Assembly: GCF_000737695.1 (NCBI RefSeq)
Contig: NZ_JPRM01000043.1
Coordinates: 1-53,432 of the forward strand
Reading direction: 5' to 3'
DNA from: Flavobacterium hydatis
GTDB taxonomy: Bacteria > Bacteroidota > Bacteroidia > Flavobacteriales > Flavobacteriaceae
DNA: 53,432 bases
Shown piece by piece: positions 22,398 to 30,916 of the stretch. The notes under the pieces were generated by a model that saw only the letters and a program-made list of their open reading frames with translations, was not told where the DNA came from and made no database searches. How positions within the stretch are numbered: position 1 is the first letter of the stretch; each line of letters begins with the position of its first letter. Made by a program: the position numbers and the translations under genes.

Positions 22398-24851
22398 TTA
22401 TTTCAAATCTTTAGCATTTTTAACTTTCTGATCTGTTAAAGCAAGAGCTAAAACTTCGCTCATTTCTTTCACGTAATGAAAAGTTAAACCTTCTAAATAT
22501 TCTGGTTTTATTTCGTCAATATCACTTTTGTTTTCATGACAAAGAATAATCTCTTTAATATTAGCTCTTTTAGCTGCCAATATTTTTTCTTTGATTCCAC
22601 CTACTGGTAATACTTTTCCACGCAAAGTGATTTCTCCAGTCATTGCAGTATTTTTCTTCACTTTAGTTTGTGTTAATAATGACACTAACGAAGTTAACAT
22701 TGCAATACCTGCACTTGGTCCATCTTTAGGAGTTGCTCCTTCTGGCACGTGAATATGAATATTATATTTCTGGAACAATTCAGGATTCAATCCTAATTTC
22801 TTAGCATTTGCCTTAATATATTCTAAAGCAATTGTAGCCGATTCTTTCATTACAGTTCCTAAATTCCCTGTAATGCTCAAAGAACCTTTTCCTTCAGAAA
22901 TTAATGATTCTATAAAAAGAATATCTCCACCAACGCTTGTCCAAGCTAATCCCGTTACTACACCAGCAACATCATTGCTTTCGTATTTATCACGCTCTAA
23001 TCTTGGTACTCCTAATATCTTAACAATATCTTCGTCGGTTACTTTTTTGTTATATTCTTCCTCCATTGCTACCGATTTGGCAGCATTACGGATTACTTGA
23101 GCTATTTTATTTTCTAGATTACGAACACCTGATTCTCTTGTGTAACCTTCAACGATTTTTTCTAATTGTTTTTTACCAATTGTTAAATCTTTTGCAGTTA
23201 AACCATGAGCCAAAAGTTGTTTTGGAAACAAGTGCTTACGTGCAATTTCTACTTTTTCTTCAATAGTATATCCAGACATTTTAATAACTTCCATTCTGTC
23301 TTTCAACGCAGGTTGTATAGCCGACATATTATTAGAAGTTGCAATAAACATTACTTTAGATAAGTCATATCCCATTTCTAGGAAGTTATCATAAAAAGCA
23401 TTGTTTTGCTCTGGATCTAAAACCTCTAGTAAAGCTGATGATGGATCACCGCTATTACTATTTGATAATTTATCTATTTCGTCTAAAACAAAAACAGGGT
23501 TTGAAGTTCCAGCTTTTTTCAAACTCTGAATAATTCTTCCTGGCATTGCTCCAATATACGTTTTTCTGTGTCCACGAATTTCGGCTTCGTCACGTAATCC
23601 GCCAAGCGAAATACGTACATATTCTCTACCCAAAGCTTCAGCAACAGATCTTCCTATAGATGTTTTACCAACTCCCGGAGGTCCTGTTAAACATATAATT
23701 GGTGATTTCATGTCATTTCGCAATTTTAAAACTGCCAAATGCTCAATCATTCTTTTCTTCACTTCTTCTAAACCAAAATGATCTCTATCTAATACTTTTT
23801 GAGCATGTTTTAAATCAAAATTATCTTTAGAGAATGTTCCCCAAGGTAATTCTAAAAACAACTCTAAATAGTTTCTTTGGATACCAAAATCTGGCGATTG
23901 CGGATTCATTCTTCGCATTTTAGACAATTCTTTCTCGAAATGTTTTTGCGTTTTCTCGTCCCAAATCTTTTCTTTGGCTTTCTGGCTCATTTCGTCCATT
24001 TCTTCCTCTTGCGAAACACCACCCAATTCTTCCTGAATGGTCTTCATTTGCTGATGCAAGAAATATTCACGTTGTTGTTGATCTAAATCAAAACGAACTT
24101 TCGATTGTATATCGTTTTTCAGTTCTAATTTTTGCAACTCAACGTTCATGTAACGCAATGTTTCCAGCGCACGATCTTTTAAACCGTTTATAGAAAGTAA
24201 TCCTTGCTTTTCTTTCACCGATAAATTCATATTCGATGAAACAAAATTGATTAAAAACGATTGACTTTCAATATTTTTAATTGCAAATGTAGCTTCTGAT
24301 GGGATGCTTGGACTTTCTTTAATAATCTGGATTGCCAATTCTTTTATAGAATCAACAATAGCATTAAACTCCGTATCATTTTTGTCTGGACGCGTTTCTT
24401 CAACCTCTTTTACATTTGCAGTAATATAAGGCTCTTCTGAAATTACCTCCGCAATTTCAAAACGTTTTTTTCCTTGTAAAATAACCGTAATATTTCCATC
24501 AGGCATTTTCAAGACACGAAGAATTCTCGCAACTGTTCCTACCTTATGAATATCATCTTTGGATGGATCCTCGTCTTCTTCGTTTATCTGAGATACAACT
24601 CCGATGATTTTATCACCTGCGTTTGCATCATTTATAAGTTTTATAGATTTATCTCTACCCGCAGAAATAGGAATAACAACTCCTGGAAATAAAACAGTGT
24701 TGCGTAAAGGTAAAATTGGTAACGAAAAAGGTAATTCTTCGTTATTCATTTCTTCCTCATCCTCTGGAGTCAATAATGGTATTAATTCGGCTTCAGAATC
24801 AAATTCCTGAAGTGACAGATTGTCAATAGTAAGTATTTTATGATTTGACAT
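22398..24851 (-). CDS. lon: ATP-dependent protease Lon
   Basis: Lon degrades misfolded and regulatory proteins in the cytoplasm. The 817 residues have the substrate-binding LON domain (about 40-240: PILPLRNTVLFPGVVIPI), a coiled helical region, the AAA+ module with Walker A GPPGVGKTSIGRS near 388-400 and Walker B VFVLDEIDKL, the sensor region, and the C-terminal serine-lysine protease domain with GPSAGIAM (Ser near 711) and GGIKEK (Lys near 753). Length and ATG are typical. It is probably monocistronic, with its own terminator. Identification certain. Confidence 0.98.
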   Translation of the reverse strand: MSNHKILTIDNLSLQEFDSEAELIPLLTPEDEEEMNNEELPFSLPILPLRNTVLFPGVVIPISAGRDKSIKLINDANAGDKIIGVVSQINEEDEDPSKDDIHKVGTVARILRVLKMPDGNITVILQGKKRFEIAEVISEEPYITANVKEVEETRPDKNDTEFNAIVDSIKELAIQIIKESPSIPSEATFAIKNIESQSFLINFVSSNMNLSVKEKQGLLSINGLKDRALETLRYMNVELQKLELKNDIQSKVRFDLDQQQREYFLHQQMKTIQEELGGVSQEEEMDEMSQKAKEKIWDEKTQKHFEKELSKMRRMNPQSPDFGIQRNYLELFLELPWGTFSKDNFDLKHAQKVLDRDHFGLEEVKKRMIEHLAVLKLRNDMKSPIICLTGPPGVGKTSIGRSVAEALGREYVRISLGGLRDEAEIRGHRKTYIGAMPGRIIQSLKKAGTSNPVFVLDEIDKLSNSNSGDPSSALLEVLDPEQNNAFYDNFLEMGYDLSKVMFIATSNNMSAIQPALKDRMEVIKMSGYTIEEKVEIARKHLFPKQLLAHGLTAKDLTIGKKQLEKIVEGYTRESGVRNLENKIAQVIRNAAKSVAMEEEYNKKVTDEDIVKILGVPRLERDKYESNDVAGVVTGLAWTSVGGDILFIESLISEGKGSLSITGNLGTVMKESATIALEYIKANAKKLGLNPELFQKYNIHIHVPEGATPKDGPSAGIAMLTSLVSLLTQTKVKKNTAMTGEITLRGKVLPVGGIKEKILAAKRANIKEIILCHENKSDIDEIKPEYLEGLTFHYVKEMSEVLALALTDQKVKNAKDLK

Positions 24852-25158
24852 AGTATAATATAAGTCGTTTTGTCATTAAAAAAATAAACTCAAATCGCAA
24901 ATTATCGAATAAACTTGCTTAATCTCAAATAAAAGCGCTACAAGAGCTTAATTTATTTGCATAACTATAAAAATAGACAATCATTGTGCCAAAACAAACG
25001 CAAGCAACAACTTTGATTTCTAAGAATTGGCAATATAGAAAGTTTCACTTTAAATTAAGGCCTCAAAAAAACTTTTATAAAAAATTTACATTTATTTTTA
25101 TCCAAAGTGTAACAAACCAAAAAAACCTCCGTCATTAATAAAAACCATTAGACGCTAC
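24852..25158. other. Intergenic, divergent lon / sigma-factor region
   Basis: This divergent spacer should hold both promoters, but I find no full TTG-N-TAnnTTTG match on either strand. GTGTAACAAAC near 25108 lies 50 bases before the sigma gene and could be part of an ECF-type promoter, but this is a guess. No open frame was seen. Confidence 0.4.
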
Positions 25159-25713
25159 TTGAATATAACTAACCAAAATATCGAAGAATTAATAACATTG
25201 TGCAAACAAAAGAATCAAAAAGCACAATTTGAAGTATACAACAGATACTGTAAAGCCATGTATAATGTTGCGTATCGTATTGTAAAAGACGAACACTATG
25301 CTCAAGATGTTATGCAAGAAGCTTTTCTTAAAGCATTCACCAAAATTGATGACTATAAACAAGAAGTCGCTTTTGGAGCTTGGCTCAAGAAAATCGTAAT
25401 TAATTACAGTATTGATTTTTACAAAAAAAACAATAAGTTTCAAATAGAAGATCTTAGTAAGACTTTATACAAAATAGAAGAAAACGATAGTTTCTTTTCT
25501 GAAAATCTAGATTTGGATTCTCTGAAAGTAAAACAGGTCATGGAAGCTATTTTAAGTTTAAAGGATAACTATAGAATGGTTTTGACCTTATTTTATATTG
25601 AGGGGTACGATCAAGAAGAAATAAGTGAAATACTTACTATTAGCTATGCCAACTGCCGGACCACATTGAACAGAGCTAAAAACAGTTTAAGAAAAAAATT
25701 AGAGGAGATATGA
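25159..25713 (+). CDS. ECF RNA polymerase sigma factor
   Basis: 184 residues. Region 2 is FEVYNRYCKAMYNVAYRIV..YAQDVMQEAFLKAF (about 26-68, with the DVMQEAFLKAF core-binding motif) and region 4 is LSLKDNYRMVLTLFYIEGYDQEEISEILTIS..NCRTTLNRAKNSLRKKL (about 132-181, helix-turn-helix). Regions 1 and 3 are lacking, as in ECF sigma factors. The start appears to be TTG at 25159; the first ATG (residue 35) would cut into region 2. Its stop overlaps the start of the next gene (ATGA), so translation is coupled to a membrane protein that is probably its anti-sigma factor. Family certain, regulon unknown. Confidence 0.95.
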   Translation: MNITNQNIEELITLCKQKNQKAQFEVYNRYCKAMYNVAYRIVKDEHYAQDVMQEAFLKAFTKIDDYKQEVAFGAWLKKIVINYSIDFYKKNNKFQIEDLSKTLYKIEENDSFFSENLDLDSLKVKQVMEAILSLKDNYRMVLTLFYIEGYDQEEISEILTISYANCRTTLNRAKNSLRKKLEEI

Positions 25714-26246
25714 AAAAGGAAAATGACAAATTAGACCAATTATTTGAAAAGTTTGAAAACCAATGGGATATTCAGGAGATGGAAACCCAACATGAAGCAG
25801 ACTTTTTAAATAAATTAAAGAAAACAAAACCGAAAAAGAATTATACAATTACGTATGCTATTGCAGCTTCGATAGTACTTATGTTGGGAATTTCTATGTT
25901 TTTTAATGCAAATCAAAAACCAAAAGAATTAAAATTTGCCTCGCAAGAAACTAAAAGAACCGATTCTATTTTTGGAGCTCTAATTGCCAATGAACTAGAA
26001 AAACTTCATGACAAAAAATCTCCCGAAAACGAGCAAATAATTAGCGATGCTCTTAAACAAATGAAAGTTATGGATAATGATTATGCAAAAATCATTACCG
26101 AACTAGAAAAAAACGGCGAAAACAAACAGATCATTTACGCTATGATTAGCAATTTACAAACCCGTATTTCATTCTTGCAAAACGTTTTAACTCGTATTGA
26201 CGAAAATGAAAAATTTAAAAATAGCACCCATGAAAAAACACTATAA
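25710..26246 (+). CDS. Probable anti-sigma factor (single membrane helix)
   Basis: 178 residues. A cytoplasmic N-terminus with an amphipathic segment (KLDQLFEKFENQWDIQEMETQHEADFLNKL), one membrane helix (about 46-65: TITYAIAASIVLMLGISMFF), and a periplasmic helical part (about 70-170). This layout, and the 4-base ATGA overlap with the sigma gene, suggest an anti-sigma factor, although no ZAS or zinc motif (HxxxCxxC) is visible, so it would be a non-canonical one. The final 17 bases overlap the start of the next gene, so the three genes are tightly coupled. Function inferred from context. Confidence 0.7.
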   Translation: MKKENDKLDQLFEKFENQWDIQEMETQHEADFLNKLKKTKPKKNYTITYAIAASIVLMLGISMFFNANQKPKELKFASQETKRTDSIFGALIANELEKLHDKKSPENEQIISDALKQMKVMDNDYAKIITELEKNGENKQIIYAMISNLQTRISFLQNVLTRIDENEKFKNSTHEKTL

Positions 26247-27291
26247 CTTCCTTATTTTATTACTGATAATTCCTTTTTTAGGATTTGCAAATGATGATGG
26301 CTATTCGACAAAACAAAAAACCATCAAGAAAACGTATATCGTTAACTCCGACGCCGGAATTGATATAGATAACAAGTACGGAAATATCTCGGTAACAACT
26401 TGGGATGAAGATAAAATAGACATAGAAGTTATCATAAAGGTTTCTGGCAGTAATGAAAAGTGGGTAAACGAAAAATTAAACAGTATTAATGTCGACATTA
26501 CAGCTCTAAAATCTATGCTTACTGCCATAACAAATATTGGGAGTTCTTCATTAAAAAGCATGGGAAGCAGCAACAATTTTGAGATTAATTATACCCTTAA
26601 AATTCCTAAAAATGGAACTGTAAAGCTGAATAATAAATACGGTAACATCACAACAGGAGATTTAGCCTCAACTGCAGATATCTTTTGTAAATATGGCAAA
26701 GTAAACCTTGGAAGGTTAAACGGGAATACAAATACAATTCATATAGAATATTGCCAAAACTCAAGTATTAATTATATTAAAAATGGAAATATCGAAGCTA
26801 GATACTCAGGGCTCAAAATAAACAGTGCGGGCAAAATCAATCTCGATACTAATTATACTGATATTGTTATGGGTGACAGCCAAAATATTAAATACGATTG
26901 CAATTACGGAACATTTAAATTTCAAAAAATGGGTTCTGTCGCAGGAGCAGGAAATTATCTAACTGTTAATATTGGTGAGATTTCTAATATGTTAAGTGTT
27001 GATCTTAATTATGGTAATCTGGCTGTAGGAATCATAAACGAAAAAGCGAATAACATAAATGTTACCTCTGGCTACTCGGATGTATCATTAGGATATGACA
27101 GTAACTACGCTTTCGACTTTGATATTTCGACAAGATATTCAGGTCTAAAAACAGATTCTTCTATGCAGATTTCTAATAGTGAAGAAAAAAGCAATGCTAA
27201 AAAAGTTAGCGGATTCTACAAGAAAAAAGGTCAAAACAAACTTGTTCTTACCTCAAATTACGGAAGCATATTATTAGTAAAAAAACAATAA
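26230..27291 (+). CDS. Exported beta-helix-like protein (DUF4097-like)
   Basis: 353 residues from the ATG at 26230, which opens a clear signal peptide (MKKHYNFLILLLIIPFLGFA); a TTG at 26197 and an ATG at 26206 would only add charged residues before it. The mature part contains a ladder of short motifs of type aromatic-turn: NKYGNI (48-53), NKYGNI (135-140), CKYGKV (153-158), RYSGLK (191-196), NYTDIV (208-213), NYGTF (225-229), NYGNL (260-264), GYSDVS (281-286), RYSGLK (302-307) and NYGSIL (343-348). This is typical of a right-handed beta-helix or a stacked-strand adhesin of the DUF4097 kind. It lies in the sigma-factor operon. The molecular role is not known. Confidence 0.75.
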   Translation: MKKHYNFLILLLIIPFLGFANDDGYSTKQKTIKKTYIVNSDAGIDIDNKYGNISVTTWDEDKIDIEVIIKVSGSNEKWVNEKLNSINVDITALKSMLTAITNIGSSSLKSMGSSNNFEINYTLKIPKNGTVKLNNKYGNITTGDLASTADIFCKYGKVNLGRLNGNTNTIHIEYCQNSSINYIKNGNIEARYSGLKINSAGKINLDTNYTDIVMGDSQNIKYDCNYGTFKFQKMGSVAGAGNYLTVNIGEISNMLSVDLNYGNLAVGIINEKANNINVTSGYSDVSLGYDSNYAFDFDISTRYSGLKTDSSMQISNSEEKSNAKKVSGFYKKKGQNKLVLTSNYGSILLVKKQ

Positions 27292-27312
27292 ATCAATAAA
27301 ATCAATCAAAAA

Positions 27313-28044
27313 ATGAAAAAATCAATCCAATTATTAGTTTGTAGTGTATTCTTTTTAAGTACAGTTGCCAATGCACAATGGTCTAAAGAACGTATCAAGG
27401 GAAATGGAAAAGTAGTAACTAATACTCGTTCTACGACTTCTTATGACGAGATTAAAGTAATGGGATCGTTTGATGTCGATCTAGTTGCTGGAAAAGAAGG
27501 TTCTATTACAGTAAAAGCCGAAGAAAATTTACAACAATACATTAAAGTTGAAGTTGATGGTAATGTACTTAAAATTTACACCGAGAAAAACAAAAATATT
27601 AGTTCTAGCATGGGTAAAAACATTCAAGTAACTGTTCCTTTCGAAAAAATATCTGGTGTTTCACTTTCTGGTTCTGGAGATGTAAGATCTAAGAATATGA
27701 TTAAATCAGATTCTTTTACAGCTGTGTTGTCTGGTTCTGGAAATTTAGATCTAGATGTTGATGCAGTTACGCTTAACCTTTCTATAAGCGGTTCTGGTGA
27801 TGCTGTTTTAAAAGGAAATGCTGGAACTTTTACAACTAAATTATCAGGTTCAGGCGATATAGATTCGGATGCATTAAAAGCTAAAAATGTAGATATAACC
27901 ATTTCTGGATCTGGAGATAGCAAAGTTTTTTGTAGCGAAAACCTAAAAGCAAGAGTTTCTGGTTCTGGTGAAATTCAATATAAAGGAGATCCAAAAACAA
28001 AAGATGCTAAAGTAAGCGGTTCGGGAAGTATCTCAAAAGCTTAA
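27313..28044 (+). CDS. Head-GIN domain protein (DUF2807)
   Basis: 243 residues with a signal peptide (cleavage near ANAQ, residue 22). The GIN fold (DUF2807) begins at about residue 40 (SYDEIKVMGSFDVDLVAGKEGSITVKAEENL). From residue 119 the motif SGSG(D/N/E) recurs at 119, 140, 159, 178, 198, 216 and 235, a spacing of 18-21 residues, which is one turn of a parallel beta-helix. GIN proteins are exported surface or periplasmic proteins of Bacteroidota with unknown function. It is 21 bases downstream of the other beta-helix-like gene, in the same operon as the sigma factor. Confidence 0.9.
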   Translation: MKKSIQLLVCSVFFLSTVANAQWSKERIKGNGKVVTNTRSTTSYDEIKVMGSFDVDLVAGKEGSITVKAEENLQQYIKVEVDGNVLKIYTEKNKNISSSMGKNIQVTVPFEKISGVSLSGSGDVRSKNMIKSDSFTAVLSGSGNLDLDVDAVTLNLSISGSGDAVLKGNAGTFTTKLSGSGDIDSDALKAKNVDITISGSGDSKVFCSENLKARVSGSGEIQYKGDPKTKDAKVSGSGSISKA

Positions 28045-28093
28045 ATAATTAAAGACATAAAAAAGCAATAATTATTAACTAAAACTCAAAAAA

Positions 28094-29215
28094 ATGAAAA
28101 ATATAATTATTGCTTTTTTATTAAGCATTAGTTTTTCATGCTCAAGTCAGCCAAAAATAAAGGCACTTAGTGAAAAAGAAATTTTCGCTTCTATAGATAA
28201 AAATGCCAATACATTACTAAGAGATTCAAAAGCATATTCGGTTTCTATAGGTGTAGTAAAAGATGGTAAAGTTTATACTAGACATTATGGTGAAATCGAC
28301 AAAGGGAAAGCAAATAAAGCTACCGATGAAACCTTATTTGAAATAGCATCAACTACAAAAGTATTCACAGGAACTCTCGTTGCTAATGCTGTCTTAGAAA
28401 AGAAAATAAAATTAGATGATGACATTCGAAAATATCTAAATGAAGGCTTTCCTAATTTAGAATTTAAAGGAACTCCAATAAAAATCAAAAATCTAATTAC
28501 TCACAGAAGCGGAATATTAACTCCCTTTCCAGATACTAAAGAAATAAGACAGAAATTTAGTCCTGATAGTTTTCTAGTTCATAAAAACAGGCTTGATAAA
28601 TCTTATACCAAAACAGATTTCTTTAATGCTTTGAGAAAAGTAAAAGTAGATACCTTACCCGGAACAGCATTTAAATATGGAGCTTTAGGTCCCGAATTAT
28701 GTGCACATATTCTTGAAAATGTGTACAAAAAAAATTATGAAGACTTATTACATCAAGTAATTTTTGATAAAGCCGGAATGAAAAATACAAAGCTAAAATT
28801 AGTTCCTGGTGATGTTCTTGCTAATGGATATAATGCAAGCGGTTTGTTAATGACCAATTTATCAAGCAATCTTTGGGGAGCCTCAAAAATGCTAAAATCG
28901 ACAATGAGCGATTTAATCAAATTCATAAAATTTGAATTAGACACTACCAATAAAGTTGTAATCGAATCACATCGAAGAATCTATACAAATGGAGATATGG
29001 GTTATTTTTGGGAAATTCAAGAACTTAGTAATAAAGATATCTGTTATGCCAAAGATGGTGGCTCTAATGGCACGCAAAACATGCTAAAAATATACCCCGA
29101 ATATAATTTAGGTTTTATAGTTATTATGAATCAAAGTGATAAAGATTCAGGTACTCACCTAGAAGCCATATCACTAGGTTTATTTACTGACCTAAAACCT
29201 ATTGGCAAGCAATAA
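28094..29215 (+). CDS. Serine hydrolase of the class C beta-lactamase/PBP fold (lipoprotein)
   Basis: 373 residues with a lipobox SFSC (Cys16). The S-x-x-K nucleophile motif is STTK (86-89). In place of the usual Y-x-N stands KYGALG near 194, so the asparagine is replaced by alanine. The third motif is KDGGSNG near 320. This is the layout of beta-lactamase-family esterases and D-alanyl peptidases; the altered second motif argues against true beta-lactamase activity. It lies 49 bases after the GIN gene and is the probable last gene of the sigma-factor operon. Periplasmic, anchored to a membrane; substrate unknown. Confidence 0.85.
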   Translation: MKNIIIAFLLSISFSCSSQPKIKALSEKEIFASIDKNANTLLRDSKAYSVSIGVVKDGKVYTRHYGEIDKGKANKATDETLFEIASTTKVFTGTLVANAVLEKKIKLDDDIRKYLNEGFPNLEFKGTPIKIKNLITHRSGILTPFPDTKEIRQKFSPDSFLVHKNRLDKSYTKTDFFNALRKVKVDTLPGTAFKYGALGPELCAHILENVYKKNYEDLLHQVIFDKAGMKNTKLKLVPGDVLANGYNASGLLMTNLSSNLWGASKMLKSTMSDLIKFIKFELDTTNKVVIESHRRIYTNGDMGYFWEIQELSNKDICYAKDGGSNGTQNMLKIYPEYNLGFIVIMNQSDKDSGTHLEAISLGLFTDLKPIGKQ

Positions 29216-29471
29216 AATGCAAAGAATCTAAGAAAAAAACACCTCCTTAAACTCAATAAAATAAAAATGAGACGGATAATTTACATTTTCCGTCTGGTGT
29301 TTTCTTGTGCTCTATCTTTTGGGCAAAAGAGTATTAAATCCTAAAAACGATAATACAAGCAAGTGCTTGTTAAAATTGAAAACAGAATGAATAAATAAAT
29401 CATCAGCTATAAAGATTAATTAATGTTTCAAACGTCTTCTTTTTAGCTACTAATCAAAAAATATAGAAATC
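29216..29471. other. Intergenic with nested hairpin
   Basis: The gap holds a hairpin at 29236-29303 and a short ACAAGC/GCTTGT palindrome near 29353. It is AT-rich with no frame and no clear promoter element. Confidence 0.4.
29236..29303 (+). terminator. Possible operon terminator
   Basis: AAAACACC (29236-29243) pairs with GGTGTTTT (29296-29303), enclosing AGACGGA (29270-29276) paired with TCCGTCT (29289-29295). The internal single strand is long, so this is a weak to moderate terminator. Confidence 0.4.
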
Positions 29472-30857
29472 ATGAAACAAAAATTACTTTTTCTCATTAC
29501 TTTTTTAAGTTGTTCCATACTTATTGGACAACCTAATAATCAAAAAAAATTAGATTCTTTAATGAGAGCAGCAAATGAAACTGGAGTATTCAACGGAAAT
29601 ATAATCGTTTCTAAAGAAGGAAAAATCATTTATCTGTCACAATTAGGATATACTGATTACACTAAAAGCAAAAAACTTTGTTACCAATCTTCTATGCCAA
29701 TTGGTTCTATTAGTAAAGAATTTAGCAGTGTCGCAATACTGTTATTAAAAGAAAAAGGAAAGCTAAAACTAGAGGATAAAATTTCTGATTACTTAACCTA
29801 TTTACCAGAATGGGCAAATGAAATTCAAATACAACATCTTTTACAATACACTAGCGGTTTACCTAGAATATCAAAAAATACCGATGCTGAATATATTTCG
29901 GAATTAAAGAAAATTAAAAAATTAGAATTTACTCCTGGCAAAGGATATATTTATAGCAATGCCAATATATTTCTTCAGCAAGAAATCATAAAGAAAATCA
30001 TATCTCTTTCTTATCCTGATTTCTTAAAACAATATTTATTTAAACCTTATGATATCGCTGGCGGAAGTATTCCAAAAGATTCCACGCTATCATTAAATAT
30101 GGCAGGTTCATTTGATAATGATTATAAAGAAACAACTTTTATTCACGGTGGTGGCGAAATGTATTTTACTAATAGCGACTTATTTTACTGGGTTAAAGGT
30201 TTGCACGATGGAAAATTAATAAATCAAAATTCTTTAAATATACTTTCGCAAAGTTTTGATACAAACGCTGAATCCAGTTTAGGAAATGTAGTTATAAAAA
30301 AAGGAAAGATTCAGGAACATTCTCATCAAGGATCAGGAAACAATTATGAATCCTTTATTCTTTACAGAAATGAAGATGATATAATCATATCCATGATAAC
30401 TAATAATCAGAATTTTAAACTTCCTGAAATTGCTAAGTCAATCCTGAATATTCTAGACAATAAACCATTCACTGTACCTAAAAAATCTATTTACTTAAAC
30501 ATTATAGGTAAATTATTTGATAATTACGATTCGGGTATTACATTTTACAATCATATTAAATCAAAAGAAAAAGATAAATATGATTTCTCGAATGAAACTT
30601 CAGATTTAGTTAATACTGGCAAATACCTCATGAGAAGAGATAAATATGATGATGCTATCAAAATATTTACGCTAAGTGCTACAACTATAGACCTTTCTAA
30701 TTTAAATAAAAATTCAAATACATATACTTTAATTGGAGAATGTTATTTGAAAAATAAAAACAAAGAAATGGCAAAGGTTTTCTATAAAAAAGCCTTAGAA
30801 CTAGATTCAACTAACAAAATAGCTGAAGATATGTTAGTAGAAATTTCAAACAAATAA
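29472..30857 (+). CDS. Serine hydrolase of the class C beta-lactamase fold with C-terminal TPR
   Basis: 461 residues with a signal peptide (MKQKLLFLITFLSCSILIGQ). The three motifs of the fold are intact: SISK (79-82) nucleophile, YSN near 160-162 and HQG near 284. The C-terminal about 110 residues (about 340-461) have helical repeats, ending in a TPR unit (ECYLKNKNKEMAKVFYKKALELDSTNK). It probably cleaves or transfers an ester or amide in the envelope. It is a distant relative of the gene 250 bases upstream, but separated by a possible terminator, so it may be an independent unit. Class firm, substrate unknown. Confidence 0.87.
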   Translation: MKQKLLFLITFLSCSILIGQPNNQKKLDSLMRAANETGVFNGNIIVSKEGKIIYLSQLGYTDYTKSKKLCYQSSMPIGSISKEFSSVAILLLKEKGKLKLEDKISDYLTYLPEWANEIQIQHLLQYTSGLPRISKNTDAEYISELKKIKKLEFTPGKGYIYSNANIFLQQEIIKKIISLSYPDFLKQYLFKPYDIAGGSIPKDSTLSLNMAGSFDNDYKETTFIHGGGEMYFTNSDLFYWVKGLHDGKLINQNSLNILSQSFDTNAESSLGNVVIKKGKIQEHSHQGSGNNYESFILYRNEDDIIISMITNNQNFKLPEIAKSILNILDNKPFTVPKKSIYLNIIGKLFDNYDSGITFYNHIKSKEKDKYDFSNETSDLVNTGKYLMRRDKYDDAIKIFTLSATTIDLSNLNKNSNTYTLIGECYLKNKNKEMAKVFYKKALELDSTNKIAEDMLVEISNK

Positions 30858-30860
30858 TTT

Positions 30861-30898
30861 TTACTTCGCCACAATATGAGTTAATTGTGGCGAAGTAA
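30861..30898. terminator. Two-way terminator
   Basis: TTACTTCGCCACAAT (30861-30875) and ATTGTGGCGAAGTAA (30884-30898) form a perfect 15-bp stem with an 8-base loop between convergent genes. Confidence 0.88.
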
Positions 30899-30916
30899 TT
30901 ATCATATAATCAAACT

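Noticed and set aside
27624..27923. 99-codon frame antisense to the GIN gene
   Set aside because: The apparent PEP/SPEP pattern is the complement of the repeated SGSG codons.
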